From NCBI GenBank assembly GCA_902779845.1, contig CACZCZ010000004.1:62001-126000 (forward strand): DNA of 64,000 nucleotides, written 5' to 3'. Position numbers and translations under genes: made by a program. Source of the DNA: an uncultured Bacteroidales bacterium (GTDB lineage: Bacteria > Bacteroidota > Bacteroidia > Bacteroidales > Bacteroidaceae). Of the stretch, positions 51,080-59,307 are shown in pieces. A model generated the notes under the pieces. That model worked only from the letters and a program-made list of their open reading frames with translations. It searched no databases and was not told the origin of the DNA. The number at the start of each line of letters is the position of its first letter. The stretch's first letter is position 1.

Positions 51080-51107
51080 TTGCCTTAAAGCTATTGGTTT
51101 ATAGGCG

Positions 51108-51115
51108 CAAATGTA
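51108..51115 (-). promoter_or_regulatory. -7 promoter box for the AraC-type regulator
   Basis: Minus strand TACATTTGCGC. The start codon 51079 is about 28 bases away, which decides the shorter start. Confidence 0.55.
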
Positions 51116-51126
51116 CATATAAATAT

Positions 51127-51168
51127 GATTGTAGCTGCAACAAAAGTCTCAAAAATAATGCTACAATC
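51127..51168. promoter_or_regulatory. inverted repeat (candidate operator) between regulator and lyase genes
   Basis: GATTGTAGC (51127-51135) and GCTACAATC (51160-51168) are perfect 9-bp inverted arms separated by 24 bases. They lie upstream of both divergent promoter boxes (51108-51115 minus, 51245-51252 plus), well placed for control of both. Confidence 0.55.
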
Positions 51169-51244
51169 GTATATTTTTTGACTTTAGACTCCCATTCACT
51201 CCATTTTTAGAGAAATGATACATTACTTAATAATAATCAAAAAC

Positions 51245-51252
51245 TAATTTTG
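51245..51252 (+). promoter_or_regulatory. -7 promoter box for the lyase-GH28 operon
   Basis: TAATTTTGCAC with ATG 51289 37 bases after the box. No clear -33 element. Confidence 0.55.
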
Positions 51253-51288
51253 CACTTGAATTCTGAAATAACCTCAATCTATCGTCGT

Positions 51289-54200
51289 ATGAAAGGTAAT
51301 CGTTTATTATTTGCATGCTTGCTGTTGACATGCTCTGGCATGGTCTGCGCCCAGGAGTCGCATCTGAAAGTGCATCTCGATTTTGCAAACGCTTCAGGCA
51401 CCACCGTTTCCGACACGGAAACGGAGTCAGGTGTCACAGCGAAAATCGTTAACGCAGCTAAATTCGACCGTATCGGCGACTACGGCATCGTGAATTTGGG
51501 CAACGGTACAGGCTATGTGGATCTCACTCGTAAGACAGGAACCATTGTCCGTAACCTTGAGGACTTCACGCTTTCACTTTACTATCGTGTGGATGCGAGT
51601 GCTTCACTCTCGGGCGCTGGATATTTTCTCTGGGCCTTTTCACAAATGCAATCCAATGGTTCCGACTCAGGTCCCTACAGTGCCTACCGTCTCAACGTAC
51701 AACGTATGGCCACCAGCGCCGGCGGCTTTGCCAATGAGGTGGGCATGGAAGCAGGCAGCGAGGCACAGAAGGGACGCTGGACACATTTCCTTTATCGCCA
51801 GCATGGCACCTTGGGTCAAGTCTATCTCAATGGCCGGCTGGTGCTATCAAACTCCGGAATGCCAGTGTTGAAGGAAGCCTTCAAGAGTGTTCCAGCCTAC
51901 TGCTGGTTGGGGCGTGCTCCGTTTTCCGGTGACAGCTATTTGAAGCAGACGCTGCTTTACGATTTTCGTCTCTACGATGCAGCCATCAGTGACACAGAAC
52001 TACAGCGCCTTGCCGCAGTGGCCGATGACTTGGAAGCAGTCTATCGTTATGGTACACCTGGTGATGCCACTGCTCTGAAGGATAAGCTCACCGAGGCGAA
52101 GGCATTCCTCGCAGAAGCCTTGACAGGCTATGCTGACGGAGCCGTCGGGCTGCTACGTGACGAGGTAAACCTTTCAGAACTTGAAGTCGCTCGTGGTAGG
52201 GCCTCACAGACATTACTCGACTTGCGGCTGAAAAACCTCACCGAGGCCCTTGCTACTGCCCATAAGACGAGTGGCTTCACAATGGCAACGCCGACATCTT
52301 TCGTTGCTGAGGGACATGGCTTCCGCCATCCTGGAGGTATGGTAACTGAAGAGGATTTCGTGCGCGCACGAAAAGCGTTGGCTGACGGTGACACACGCAT
52401 TACGCGTGCTTACCAGATTCTTTGTGATAACCCTTATTCACAAAGCGACTGCCTGACCTGGCCCGTTTGGGAAATCATTCGTGGCGGAGGAAGCGGACAG
52501 AATTATATTAATGCGGCGCGTGGAGCTGCTATTGCCTACCAAAATGCACTCCGATGGAAACTAAGTGGTGACGACGCCTTTGCCGCTAATGGTGTGCGCG
52601 CTCTCATGAACTGGGCACGTAATAATCGCTGGGTAGGGGGTGACACCAATAAGAGTCTTGCTGCCGGTCTCTATGGCTACGGCTTCGCGCAGGCTGCCGA
52701 GATTCTACGCGAGTATGAGGGCTGGAGCCGTGATGACTTCGAAGAGTTTAAGCGCTATATGCTTGTCACCTGGTACCCCACTGCTCTCGATTTCTTACGC
52801 CGTCGCCACGATACTTGGGCCAACTTTCGCTACAACGTAGGTGAGCGCCCGGGCCACTATTGGAGTAACTGGGGCTTGTGCAACGCTTTGTGCCTGATGT
52901 CCATCGGTATCCTTTGTGATGACGTGCATATTTATAACCAGGGTGTCTCATTCTACAAATACGATCATGTCGGCACCTTCAAGCCAGACCGTACCGGTCT
53001 CTCCCAAATCCTGAATGATGGTTGTAATGAGTTCATTGGTAACCTCGTGCCTGTCATGATGCCAGACGATCGCGGTCCCTTGGGCTACCTCGGACAGATG
53101 CAGGAGAGTGGTCGTGACCAGGGTCACGCCCTCATGGCATTGGGCTTGGCTGTGGATATCTGTCAGACGGGACTCTCGCAGGGTGACGACCTCTATGCTT
53201 ACATGAATGATCGCATCGCTGCCGGTGCCGAGTTCTTGGCTGCCAGCAACTTCGGAGGTGTGGATGCGGCCACGCTACCTTGGAAGAACTACAACTATGC
53301 CGACTGTCGTGGCACGATGGGGGCTGGGTGGCTCATGACAGGCGTCAACACGGGCGGTTCGGGCGAGTACCGTCCCTATTGGGATCGCCTCATCGGCTAT
53401 TACGAAGGCCAGCGTGGAGTCAAACTGCAATATGCCGAGAAGGCCAGTGCGGCCATCTGTCCCGATGGCGGTGGCGGCAATTATAGCCAGAACTCGGGCG
53501 GCTATGATCACCTTGGCTACTCTACGCTCACTCACTGGCGTCCCATGATTTCCCCGGACAATGCCATTACGCCGCTCACAGGCGACATTATATATAAAGG
53601 TGTAACCTATAAGAATCAGACCAACCTCGGCGGCCTTAAATACACCTATCGAGTGGAGCCATCACGGGCAATCCCTGCGGATGGCGCTGAGATTACTCTC
53701 ATCCCGCAATTGCCCGACGGCACCGACGACACAGGGCTGTGGCAATGGGAATCGGGCGAGACTACGCGACAGATAACGGTCTATGCTGACCGCAGTCACA
53801 TCTATCGTGTCCGCTACACGGCTGCTAACGGTACCACATCCGAGCAGAGCTTTGCCATTGCTGTGGCCGGAGACGCTGTGCCCGATGTCTGCACCACGGA
53901 AATCACCGTCGATGGCACCATCTACCCCGAAACAGAACATACAGTTCTCTATGGGCAGAGTGTAATCCTCTACATGAGTAACTCCTCGGGTTGGACTGAC
54001 GACTATCGCTGGAGCACAGGTGCCACTGGCAGTAGTGTCATTGTCATCCCCAACCTGACGGAGGACCGCACTTTCACATGCCAGTATATCAACCAAGGAG
54101 GCTATGTCAATGAAGCTCACTTCCGCCTTCATGTCATTCCTGCAAGGCCCTTTGTCGGACTCGGTGGCTCGCTGAGTGACGGCGATACCAGCATCCAGGC

Positions 54201-55590
54201 TTTTGGCGGTGCACAGGTGACGCTCGGTCTCAGCCTTCCTGAAAGTGCCATGCCCGAGGAGGTCACTTGGAATGACGGCTCACACGGCCGTTCCCTTGTC
54301 GTTACTGTTCCCGAAGGGCTTCCCGGAGGTGAGCAGCTTCACTACACAGCCACCTACCTCGGCCAATCCTACGAGTTCACGATCATCACCAAGGAAACCG
54401 ACTTCAGCTACTATAGCCTCCTCTCTTCCGAACAGGGCTACACACGTATCGACAGCGAAAGCCAACTCGCCGAAGCCATAGCCGGCGGTGACTACATCAT
54501 TTTGGCATCCGATGATGCCGACCTGCTCGTCGAACTTCGTGCCAATGCTCCCATGAACGGCAACCATGCTCTCTTCTACCAGACACCTGCCACCCCGCTC
54601 ACCAACCTCGGCACGGTCTTCACCCTCGAACAGTTCGACGGCGGCTACACCATACGTAACATTGATTACGACGGGCTTCTGCTGCAGACCGAGATGAATG
54701 CAGCATGGAATATTCGCACCCACGACCAGCCTTACAACATCTCATGGGCTCGCTTCCTGCTCACAAATACAGATGGTTCATGGACCTTAGAGAACGGCAC
54801 CTACAATGGCAACTGGCTCGGTCTGTGGACACCCGCCAATGGCTATCAGGATGGTGAGGAAATGGCTTGCAATAAACAGGACTCAGAAGTGGCCCACTTC
54901 CAACTCTTTGCCATTCCACGGGCCCGTTTCCACACTGACTATATCAATTCTCTGCTCTCGCTCCACGGCTCTCAACAGCCCTTGGACATCACCCCTCTCA
55001 TTGCGAATCCCGCCTTCGAGGGTAACTCATGGGCGCTGTGGACAGTCGCTGGAACCTGGGGCAATCAGCGCTTCAATGGCGCTGCCGAGGTGTGGCACAG
55101 CACGGGTTTCTCCATGCAGCAGACGCTCTCAGGGCTTCCAGCCGGCATTTACAACGTCGTCTGTCAGATGGTCAACGGAGAGGGTAAGAACACCGGCTAC
55201 CTTTTTGCAACAGCATCTGGGAAGACAGAGAAAGCGGTTGTCACACAGAGCTGTGCCACATCTACTTTCGATGCCGAACGAGACAAGATGAGGGCTGATG
55301 CCAACTATGCCAAGCTCTCTGTCAATGCTGTCGTGGATGAAACGGGCATCCTGACCTTCGGTATCAAGGAACCGACAAATGGTACCACCTGGCTCGTATT
55401 CGATAACTTCCGCCTCGCCTACGATGGGCCTGTGCTCGATGGCATCAGCCAGCTAATGGTAACAGATAAATCGTCAGATGGTAACTGGTATGATCTCAGC
55501 GGACGCCGCATCCCTCAATCGTCTATCATCAACAACACCCTCCGTAAGGGGATATATATCATAGGTGGAAAGAAAATCGTTGTGCAATGA
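51289..55590 (+). CDS. large secreted polysaccharide lyase (alginate-lyase superfamily) with LamG-like domain
   Basis: 1433 residues from ATG 51289 (MKGNRLLFACLLLTCSGMVC then AQ, a signal peptide); an in-frame TTG further upstream lies in the promoter. Order: LamG/concanavalin-like domain about 25-245 (DFTLSLYYRVDASASLSG), helical linker, an alpha/alpha-toroid lyase domain about 350-730 (WPVWEIIRGGGSGQNYINAA, HDTWANFRYNVGERPGHYWS, NWGLCNALCLMSIGILCDD), several Ig-like and beta domains, and the tag YDLSGRRIPQ...KGIYIIGG. The toroid resembles alginate/glucuronan lyases (possibly PL38-like), so the substrate is probably a uronic-acid polymer. GH28 overlaps its stop by four bases. Confidence 0.78.
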   Translation: MKGNRLLFACLLLTCSGMVCAQESHLKVHLDFANASGTTVSDTETESGVTAKIVNAAKFDRIGDYGIVNLGNGTGYVDLTRKTGTIVRNLEDFTLSLYYRVDASASLSGAGYFLWAFSQMQSNGSDSGPYSAYRLNVQRMATSAGGFANEVGMEAGSEAQKGRWTHFLYRQHGTLGQVYLNGRLVLSNSGMPVLKEAFKSVPAYCWLGRAPFSGDSYLKQTLLYDFRLYDAAISDTELQRLAAVADDLEAVYRYGTPGDATALKDKLTEAKAFLAEALTGYADGAVGLLRDEVNLSELEVARGRASQTLLDLRLKNLTEALATAHKTSGFTMATPTSFVAEGHGFRHPGGMVTEEDFVRARKALADGDTRITRAYQILCDNPYSQSDCLTWPVWEIIRGGGSGQNYINAARGAAIAYQNALRWKLSGDDAFAANGVRALMNWARNNRWVGGDTNKSLAAGLYGYGFAQAAEILREYEGWSRDDFEEFKRYMLVTWYPTALDFLRRRHDTWANFRYNVGERPGHYWSNWGLCNALCLMSIGILCDDVHIYNQGVSFYKYDHVGTFKPDRTGLSQILNDGCNEFIGNLVPVMMPDDRGPLGYLGQMQESGRDQGHALMALGLAVDICQTGLSQGDDLYAYMNDRIAAGAEFLAASNFGGVDAATLPWKNYNYADCRGTMGAGWLMTGVNTGGSGEYRPYWDRLIGYYEGQRGVKLQYAEKASAAICPDGGGGNYSQNSGGYDHLGYSTLTHWRPMISPDNAITPLTGDIIYKGVTYKNQTNLGGLKYTYRVEPSRAIPADGAEITLIPQLPDGTDDTGLWQWESGETTRQITVYADRSHIYRVRYTAANGTTSEQSFAIAVAGDAVPDVCTTEITVDGTIYPETEHTVLYGQSVILYMSNSSGWTDDYRWSTGATGSSVIVIPNLTEDRTFTCQYINQGGYVNEAHFRLHVIPARPFVGLGGSLSDGDTSIQAFGGAQVTLGLSLPESAMPEEVTWNDGSHGRSLVVTVPEGLPGGEQLHYTATYLGQSYEFTIITKETDFSYYSLLSSEQGYTRIDSESQLAEAIAGGDYIILASDDADLLVELRANAPMNGNHALFYQTPATPLTNLGTVFTLEQFDGGYTIRNIDYDGLLLQTEMNAAWNIRTHDQPYNISWARFLLTNTDGSWTLENGTYNGNWLGLWTPANGYQDGEEMACNKQDSEVAHFQLFAIPRARFHTDYINSLLSLHGSQQPLDITPLIANPAFEGNSWALWTVAGTWGNQRFNGAAEVWHSTGFSMQQTLSGLPAGIYNVVCQMVNGEGKNTGYLFATASGKTEKAVVTQSCATSTFDAERDKMRADANYAKLSVNAVVDETGILTFGIKEPTNGTTWLVFDNFRLAYDGPVLDGISQLMVTDKSSDGNWYDLSGRRIPQSSIINNTLRKGIYIIGGKKIVVQ

Positions 55591-57011
55591 ACCGTCACGT
55601 CCTACGTTACATCATACTTACGCTCGCACTGACCTGCCTGCAGGCTGTGCAGGCACAAGTGCTGGTATATCCCCTTCCCGAGAAAGACGGGCCCCACACC
55701 TCTGACCTCTACAGCGTCCGTGTGCGTCCGTCATCCGGTGGCGACTGGCAGTCAGTGCCCGTCCTGCGCTGCGATGTCAACACACGCCGCGTGCAGCAGG
55801 CAGCCTTTGCAGAGTTCGATATGGGGGAGCCCGTACAGGTGCAGGTCGTCCGTCGCAACGCTCCTTTCCATGATGTACGTGTGCGTCCCTCGCAGCGGGG
55901 CATCTCACCCAGCATCATCAACGACAGCACCATCTGTTTTACACTTCAGCGTCCTGAGTTCCTCAGCGTGGAATTCGATGGCGACCGATTCCACAATATC
56001 CACATCTTTGGCAATGCCCCCCAACCTGTAGTGGCAGAAGAACCTTCGCCCGACGCTCACGATGCCATCAACTGGCAGGGTGTGCAGTCGCAGGATGTCT
56101 TCGTACGTAACTCCTCGCTTATCTATTTCGGCCCCGGTGTCCACCGTCCCAAGGACCTGCCCAGCGCGGAAATCAAGATCCCATCGAACTGCACCGTCTA
56201 TCTCGCACCTGGAGCCATCGTCAAGGCACGACTCATCGTGGATCGTGCAGAGAATGTGAAGATTATTGGACGCGGCATCATCGACCATCCGCTGCGTGGT
56301 GTAGAGATTACCTTCTCCAAGAATGTCCTCGTTGATGGCATCACGGTGCTCAACCCTGCGCACTACACCGTCTTTGGAGGACAGAGCGAGGACATCACCA
56401 TCCGCAACATCAAGAGCTTCTCAGCCCGTCCCTGGAGCGACGGCATCGACCTCATGTGCTGCCGCCGCGTCCGTATCGACAACTGTTTCCTGCGCACCAG
56501 CGACGACTGCATCGCACTCTACAACCACCGTTGGTGGTACTGGGGCGGCTCCGAAGACATCGAGGTGAGCCGCTGCATCCTATGGCCCGACGTGGCGCAC
56601 CCCGTCAATATCGGCTCTCACGGCGATGACCGCAACCCCGATGGCGAGACGCTCCGCCATGTCCGCATCCACGACTGCGACATCATCGGCGACGATGCAG
56701 CAGGCCTCGGACTGCTGGCCATCAATTGCGGCGACAACAACCACATCCGCGACATCCGCTTCGAGCGCATCCGTGCCGAGGGGTTGCGCCGCTGCCGACC
56801 CTTTGACCTCCGCATCTTCCAGTCCGAGAAATACAACCGCGCCCCGGGCTGCTGCATCGACAGCATCGCCTTCGTGGACTTCACCATCTCCCCCGATGTC
56901 CCCGACTCGTGTGTCCTCCCCAACCGTGTTGAGGGTATGAAAGAGCACCCTGTGGGACGCTACACCCTCGAGCGGGTGTCGCACACGACGGTCACGGCGA
57001 CAAATCTTTAA
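55587..57011 (+). CDS. GH28-like glycoside hydrolase (polygalacturonase type)
   Basis: 474 residues. Signal peptide ends near LQAVQAQ. A beta-sandwich N-domain (about 25-150) precedes a right-handed beta-helix. Motifs WSDGIDLMCCRRVRIDNC and TSDDCIALYNH give the catalytic Asp residues of GH28 (D in SDGID and the DD pair), and NIGSHGDDRN supplies the conserved GHG-like His. Activity is probably exo- or endo-acting on galacturonan or rhamnogalacturonan. The start overlaps the lyase stop by four bases (ATGA). A 23-bp segment near the 3' end (56962-56984) is repeated at 57360-57382. Confidence 0.85.
   Translation: MNRHVLRYIILTLALTCLQAVQAQVLVYPLPEKDGPHTSDLYSVRVRPSSGGDWQSVPVLRCDVNTRRVQQAAFAEFDMGEPVQVQVVRRNAPFHDVRVRPSQRGISPSIINDSTICFTLQRPEFLSVEFDGDRFHNIHIFGNAPQPVVAEEPSPDAHDAINWQGVQSQDVFVRNSSLIYFGPGVHRPKDLPSAEIKIPSNCTVYLAPGAIVKARLIVDRAENVKIIGRGIIDHPLRGVEITFSKNVLVDGITVLNPAHYTVFGGQSEDITIRNIKSFSARPWSDGIDLMCCRRVRIDNCFLRTSDDCIALYNHRWWYWGGSEDIEVSRCILWPDVAHPVNIGSHGDDRNPDGETLRHVRIHDCDIIGDDAAGLGLLAINCGDNNHIRDIRFERIRAEGLRRCRPFDLRIFQSEKYNRAPGCCIDSIAFVDFTISPDVPDSCVLPNRVEGMKEHPVGRYTLERVSHTTVTATNL
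56962..56984 (+). repeat. 23-bp repeat, copy 1 (inside GH28 3' end)
   Basis: The sequence from 56962 to 56984 contains the palindrome ACACCC-tcgagc-GGGTGT and is identical to 57360-57382. Confidence 0.9.
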
Positions 57012-57225
57012 TAAAAGTAAGATGATTATCCGCAATACTCCCCAAAATGGAATTTTGCATAATTTATAACTTAATTATTCTTAAAATAACAACTCAGATG
57101 AATGTGTTATCATATTTAATTTGAATATTTGCATTCAGAAATCTGCATTAAAACACAAACAAAGAGAGTTTTGGGAATATAGGGGATAATCATAAAAAGT
57201 AATTTAATCTCATAACAACACATTC
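57012..57225. other. AT-rich intergenic region after GH28
   Basis: 214 bases with no coding signal, much richer in A/T than the flanking genes. It contains TTTGAATATTTGCATTC at about 57120-57136 which only loosely resembles a promoter box. It precedes the chimeric fragment. Confidence 0.4.
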
Positions 57226-57414
57226 ATGAAACAAAACACTTTAAGCAAACTTTTGCTATTATCGCTACTCCTCAACGAAGTATCTTACTTCGGCCCCGGC
57301 GCTCGCAAGGAGCTGCCCGGCGTAGTGAATCGACTCGGTTTTAAGAAGGCTCTTGTCGTTACACCCTCGAGCGGGTGTCGCATACTGAAATACGACGAAA
57401 CTGAAAGAGATTAA
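57226..57414 (+). pseudogene. chimeric fragment: signal-like start, fucO N-terminus, GH28 end
   Basis: An ORF of 62 residues. After MKQNTLSKLLLLSLL it reads NEVSYFGPGARKELPGVVNR and LGFKKALVVT, which matches the start of iron-dependent alcohol dehydrogenases of the lactaldehyde reductase (FucO) type, where it normally continues for about 350 residues. The match stops abruptly at a 23-bp segment (57360-57382) identical to the GH28 gene end, where a shifted frame would continue GH28-like (YTLERVSHT). The ORF ends 32 bases later. It is best read as debris of recombination, not a working gene, though it retains a start and hydrophobic leader. Confidence 0.6.
57360..57382 (+). repeat. 23-bp repeat, copy 2 (breakpoint of the chimeric fragment)
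   Basis: Identical to 56962-56984; the bases on either side differ from those of copy 1, so it marks the junction between fucO-like and GH28-like sequence. Confidence 0.9.
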
Positions 57415-57461
57415 TAATAAATACATTAAAATTAAGCTTATGAAAACAAAAAAAACTTCTA

Positions 57462-59111
57462 TTGATGGTAGCCCTCGTGCTGCTGGGCGGGAGCTGGGCT
57501 TTCGCCGATGATTACTCTTTCAACGCCTCTGACTGGGCCTACACGGGCGACGGCGGGCGCATCGCCCAGGCGAATATCTCCGTGGACGGCAACGTCATTA
57601 CGCTGGCCAACGTCTCTGGCGACAACAATGCCGCGCTGAAGTATGGCAGCGCGACAAGCTACACCTTTTCCCACACGGCCACTCGCCTCGTCATCAAAGG
57701 TACGAACCTCAGCACCGATGTCTCGAAGCATGCTATCTGGTGGCTGAACAACGGCAACAATGGTTCCTCACAGAGTCCTGCCTTAGCCACCGAGGCCGGC
57801 GGCACGGTGACGCTGACGTGGAACCTGGCACAGTTCCCCTACGCCATGCGCAAGAACACCCTCCACAACTGGACACTCAGCAGCGCAGGCACGAGCACCA
57901 TCTTTGGACTCACGCCAGCCACGATGGGTAGCGATGTGACCATCACTGACATCCAATGGGAATGCGTCAGCGAGGGCTACACCTTCTGTGCTGAGGACTG
58001 GGCACACACGGGCGATGCAGGCCGCATCGCCCAGGCGAATATCTCCGTGGACGGCAACGTCATTACGCTGGCCAACGTCTCGGGCGACAACAACGCAGCG
58101 CTGGAGTTCAACGGCACCAACGAATACCTCTTCCCCCGCAGCCTCGCCAGCATCACCATCACCGGCACCAACCTCAGTACTACAGCAGGTCAACACGCTT
58201 TCTGGTGGCTGAATGGAGCCAACAACGCAGGAAGCATCAATGCTACTGCTGTCAGCGAAGCCGGTGGCAAGCAGACCGTCACCTGGGACCTCACAGCTAT
58301 CGAGGCCAGTATGCGCCCCACCATTATTGGCGAATGGGAGATGTTGACCAAGCCCGCCTTTTTAGATATAAACTGGCGGTTCTCTACGGTTTTCGGTCTG
58401 ACACCTGCCATGGCTGGCAATGTCACCATTACAGATATCCAATTAACAATGGTGGACGATGCCAACATTGTCACGCGCACGACGGCTATGGACAGCTTCG
58501 GCACCATCTGTCTGCCCAAGCAGGCCCTGCCCTCCGGTGCCACCATCTACAGCGTCGAAGCTATCAGCACGAACAACCTCACACTGACGGCCTTGCCTGC
58601 TAACAGCTTTATGTCTGCCGGTACACCTTATATATTTAAGGCCACGCAGGATAACCCCACCTTCACGATGAGCGGCGAGGCTGTCTCAGAACCGGTAGCA
58701 GCCCTAGGCCTCGTTGGTACCTTCACGGCAATCACCGCTCCGAAGGGCGACAGCTATTTCGTGCTCTCGGGCAACAAGCTCTATAATGTCGATGCCGATG
58801 CCAACGTCACCGTGGGTGCCAACCGCGCCTACATCGACCTCACTGCAGTGCCAGTGGGCGGTGATGTCAAGGCTGAAGGCGACTATCTCACACTCGTAGG
58901 CTTCGTCGCGACAGGCATAGACGAGTTGAAAAGCGAAGGGGTGAAAAGTGAAACAATCTTTGACCTCAGTGGGCGACGAGTCGTAGATAGTAAATTAAAT
59001 CGCGGCCTATATATCATAAACGGAAGAAGGTTGTTGTCAAATAATACACAATATGCATATTCACGCTTTATATCCTACAACAATGAAAAAGAATCCATAT
59101 ACAACTCCTGA
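57462..59111 (+). CDS. tagged secreted protein with internal domain duplication; signal peptide out of frame at A8
   Basis: 549 residues in the open frame (starting TTG/ATG 57462-57465). ATG 57440 gives MKTKK, but the frame is lost at the A8 tract 57448-57455; one A fewer would give MKTKKLLLMVALVLLGGSWA, a perfect signal peptide joined to this ORF. The protein has two copies of a domain of about 155 residues (starts SFNASDWAYTGDGGRIAQAN and TFCAEDWAHTGDAGRIAQAN) that share nearly identical DNA (57558-57616 and 58023-58081). A third domain and the tag FDLSGRRVVDSKLNRGLYII follow. No enzyme motif is seen; it may bind glycan. The last 29 bases overlap the small gene at 59083. Confidence 0.72.
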   Translation: MMVALVLLGGSWAFADDYSFNASDWAYTGDGGRIAQANISVDGNVITLANVSGDNNAALKYGSATSYTFSHTATRLVIKGTNLSTDVSKHAIWWLNNGNNGSSQSPALATEAGGTVTLTWNLAQFPYAMRKNTLHNWTLSSAGTSTIFGLTPATMGSDVTITDIQWECVSEGYTFCAEDWAHTGDAGRIAQANISVDGNVITLANVSGDNNAALEFNGTNEYLFPRSLASITITGTNLSTTAGQHAFWWLNGANNAGSINATAVSEAGGKQTVTWDLTAIEASMRPTIIGEWEMLTKPAFLDINWRFSTVFGLTPAMAGNVTITDIQLTMVDDANIVTRTTAMDSFGTICLPKQALPSGATIYSVEAISTNNLTLTALPANSFMSAGTPYIFKATQDNPTFTMSGEAVSEPVAALGLVGTFTAITAPKGDSYFVLSGNKLYNVDADANVTVGANRAYIDLTAVPVGGDVKAEGDYLTLVGFVATGIDELKSEGVKSETIFDLSGRRVVDSKLNRGLYIINGRRLLSNNTQYAYSRFISYNNEKESIYNS

Positions 59112-59277
59112 AGTGAGTACGTGGGACATCACGTCTGATGAAGCCCTGCTCGTCACGATGTCCTATGAAGGCAAAACAGTTGTCTCCGATGGCGGAAAGG
59201 CCAGTGAAAATAATGTGATGAATGCCGATGTCAAGGGCAACAGTTTCAGCATCTGGGACGACGATTGGAGCAATTAA
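59083..59277 (+). CDS. small protein with acidic Trp-containing tail
   Basis: 64 residues from ATG 59083 (MKKNPYTTPEVSTWDI). An extended start 30 bases upstream is less likely. The N-terminus has the MKKxxYxxP pattern common to short Bacteroidetes proteins of unknown role; the C-terminus ends FSIWDDDWSN. No signal peptide. It overlaps the end of the preceding gene and lies 30 bases before the GH31 gene. Related in layout to the small gene at 63446, which ends in DWDAW. Confidence 0.65.
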   Translation: MKKNPYTTPEVSTWDITSDEALLVTMSYEGKTVVSDGGKASENNVMNADVKGNSFSIWDDDWSN

Positions 59278-59307
59278 CACATAAAACAGCATAAAATCAT
59301 TATTCCT

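Noticed and set aside
51250..51288. TTG start for the large lyase gene
   Set aside because: It lies within the promoter box (51245-51252); ATG 51289 gives a proper signal peptide.
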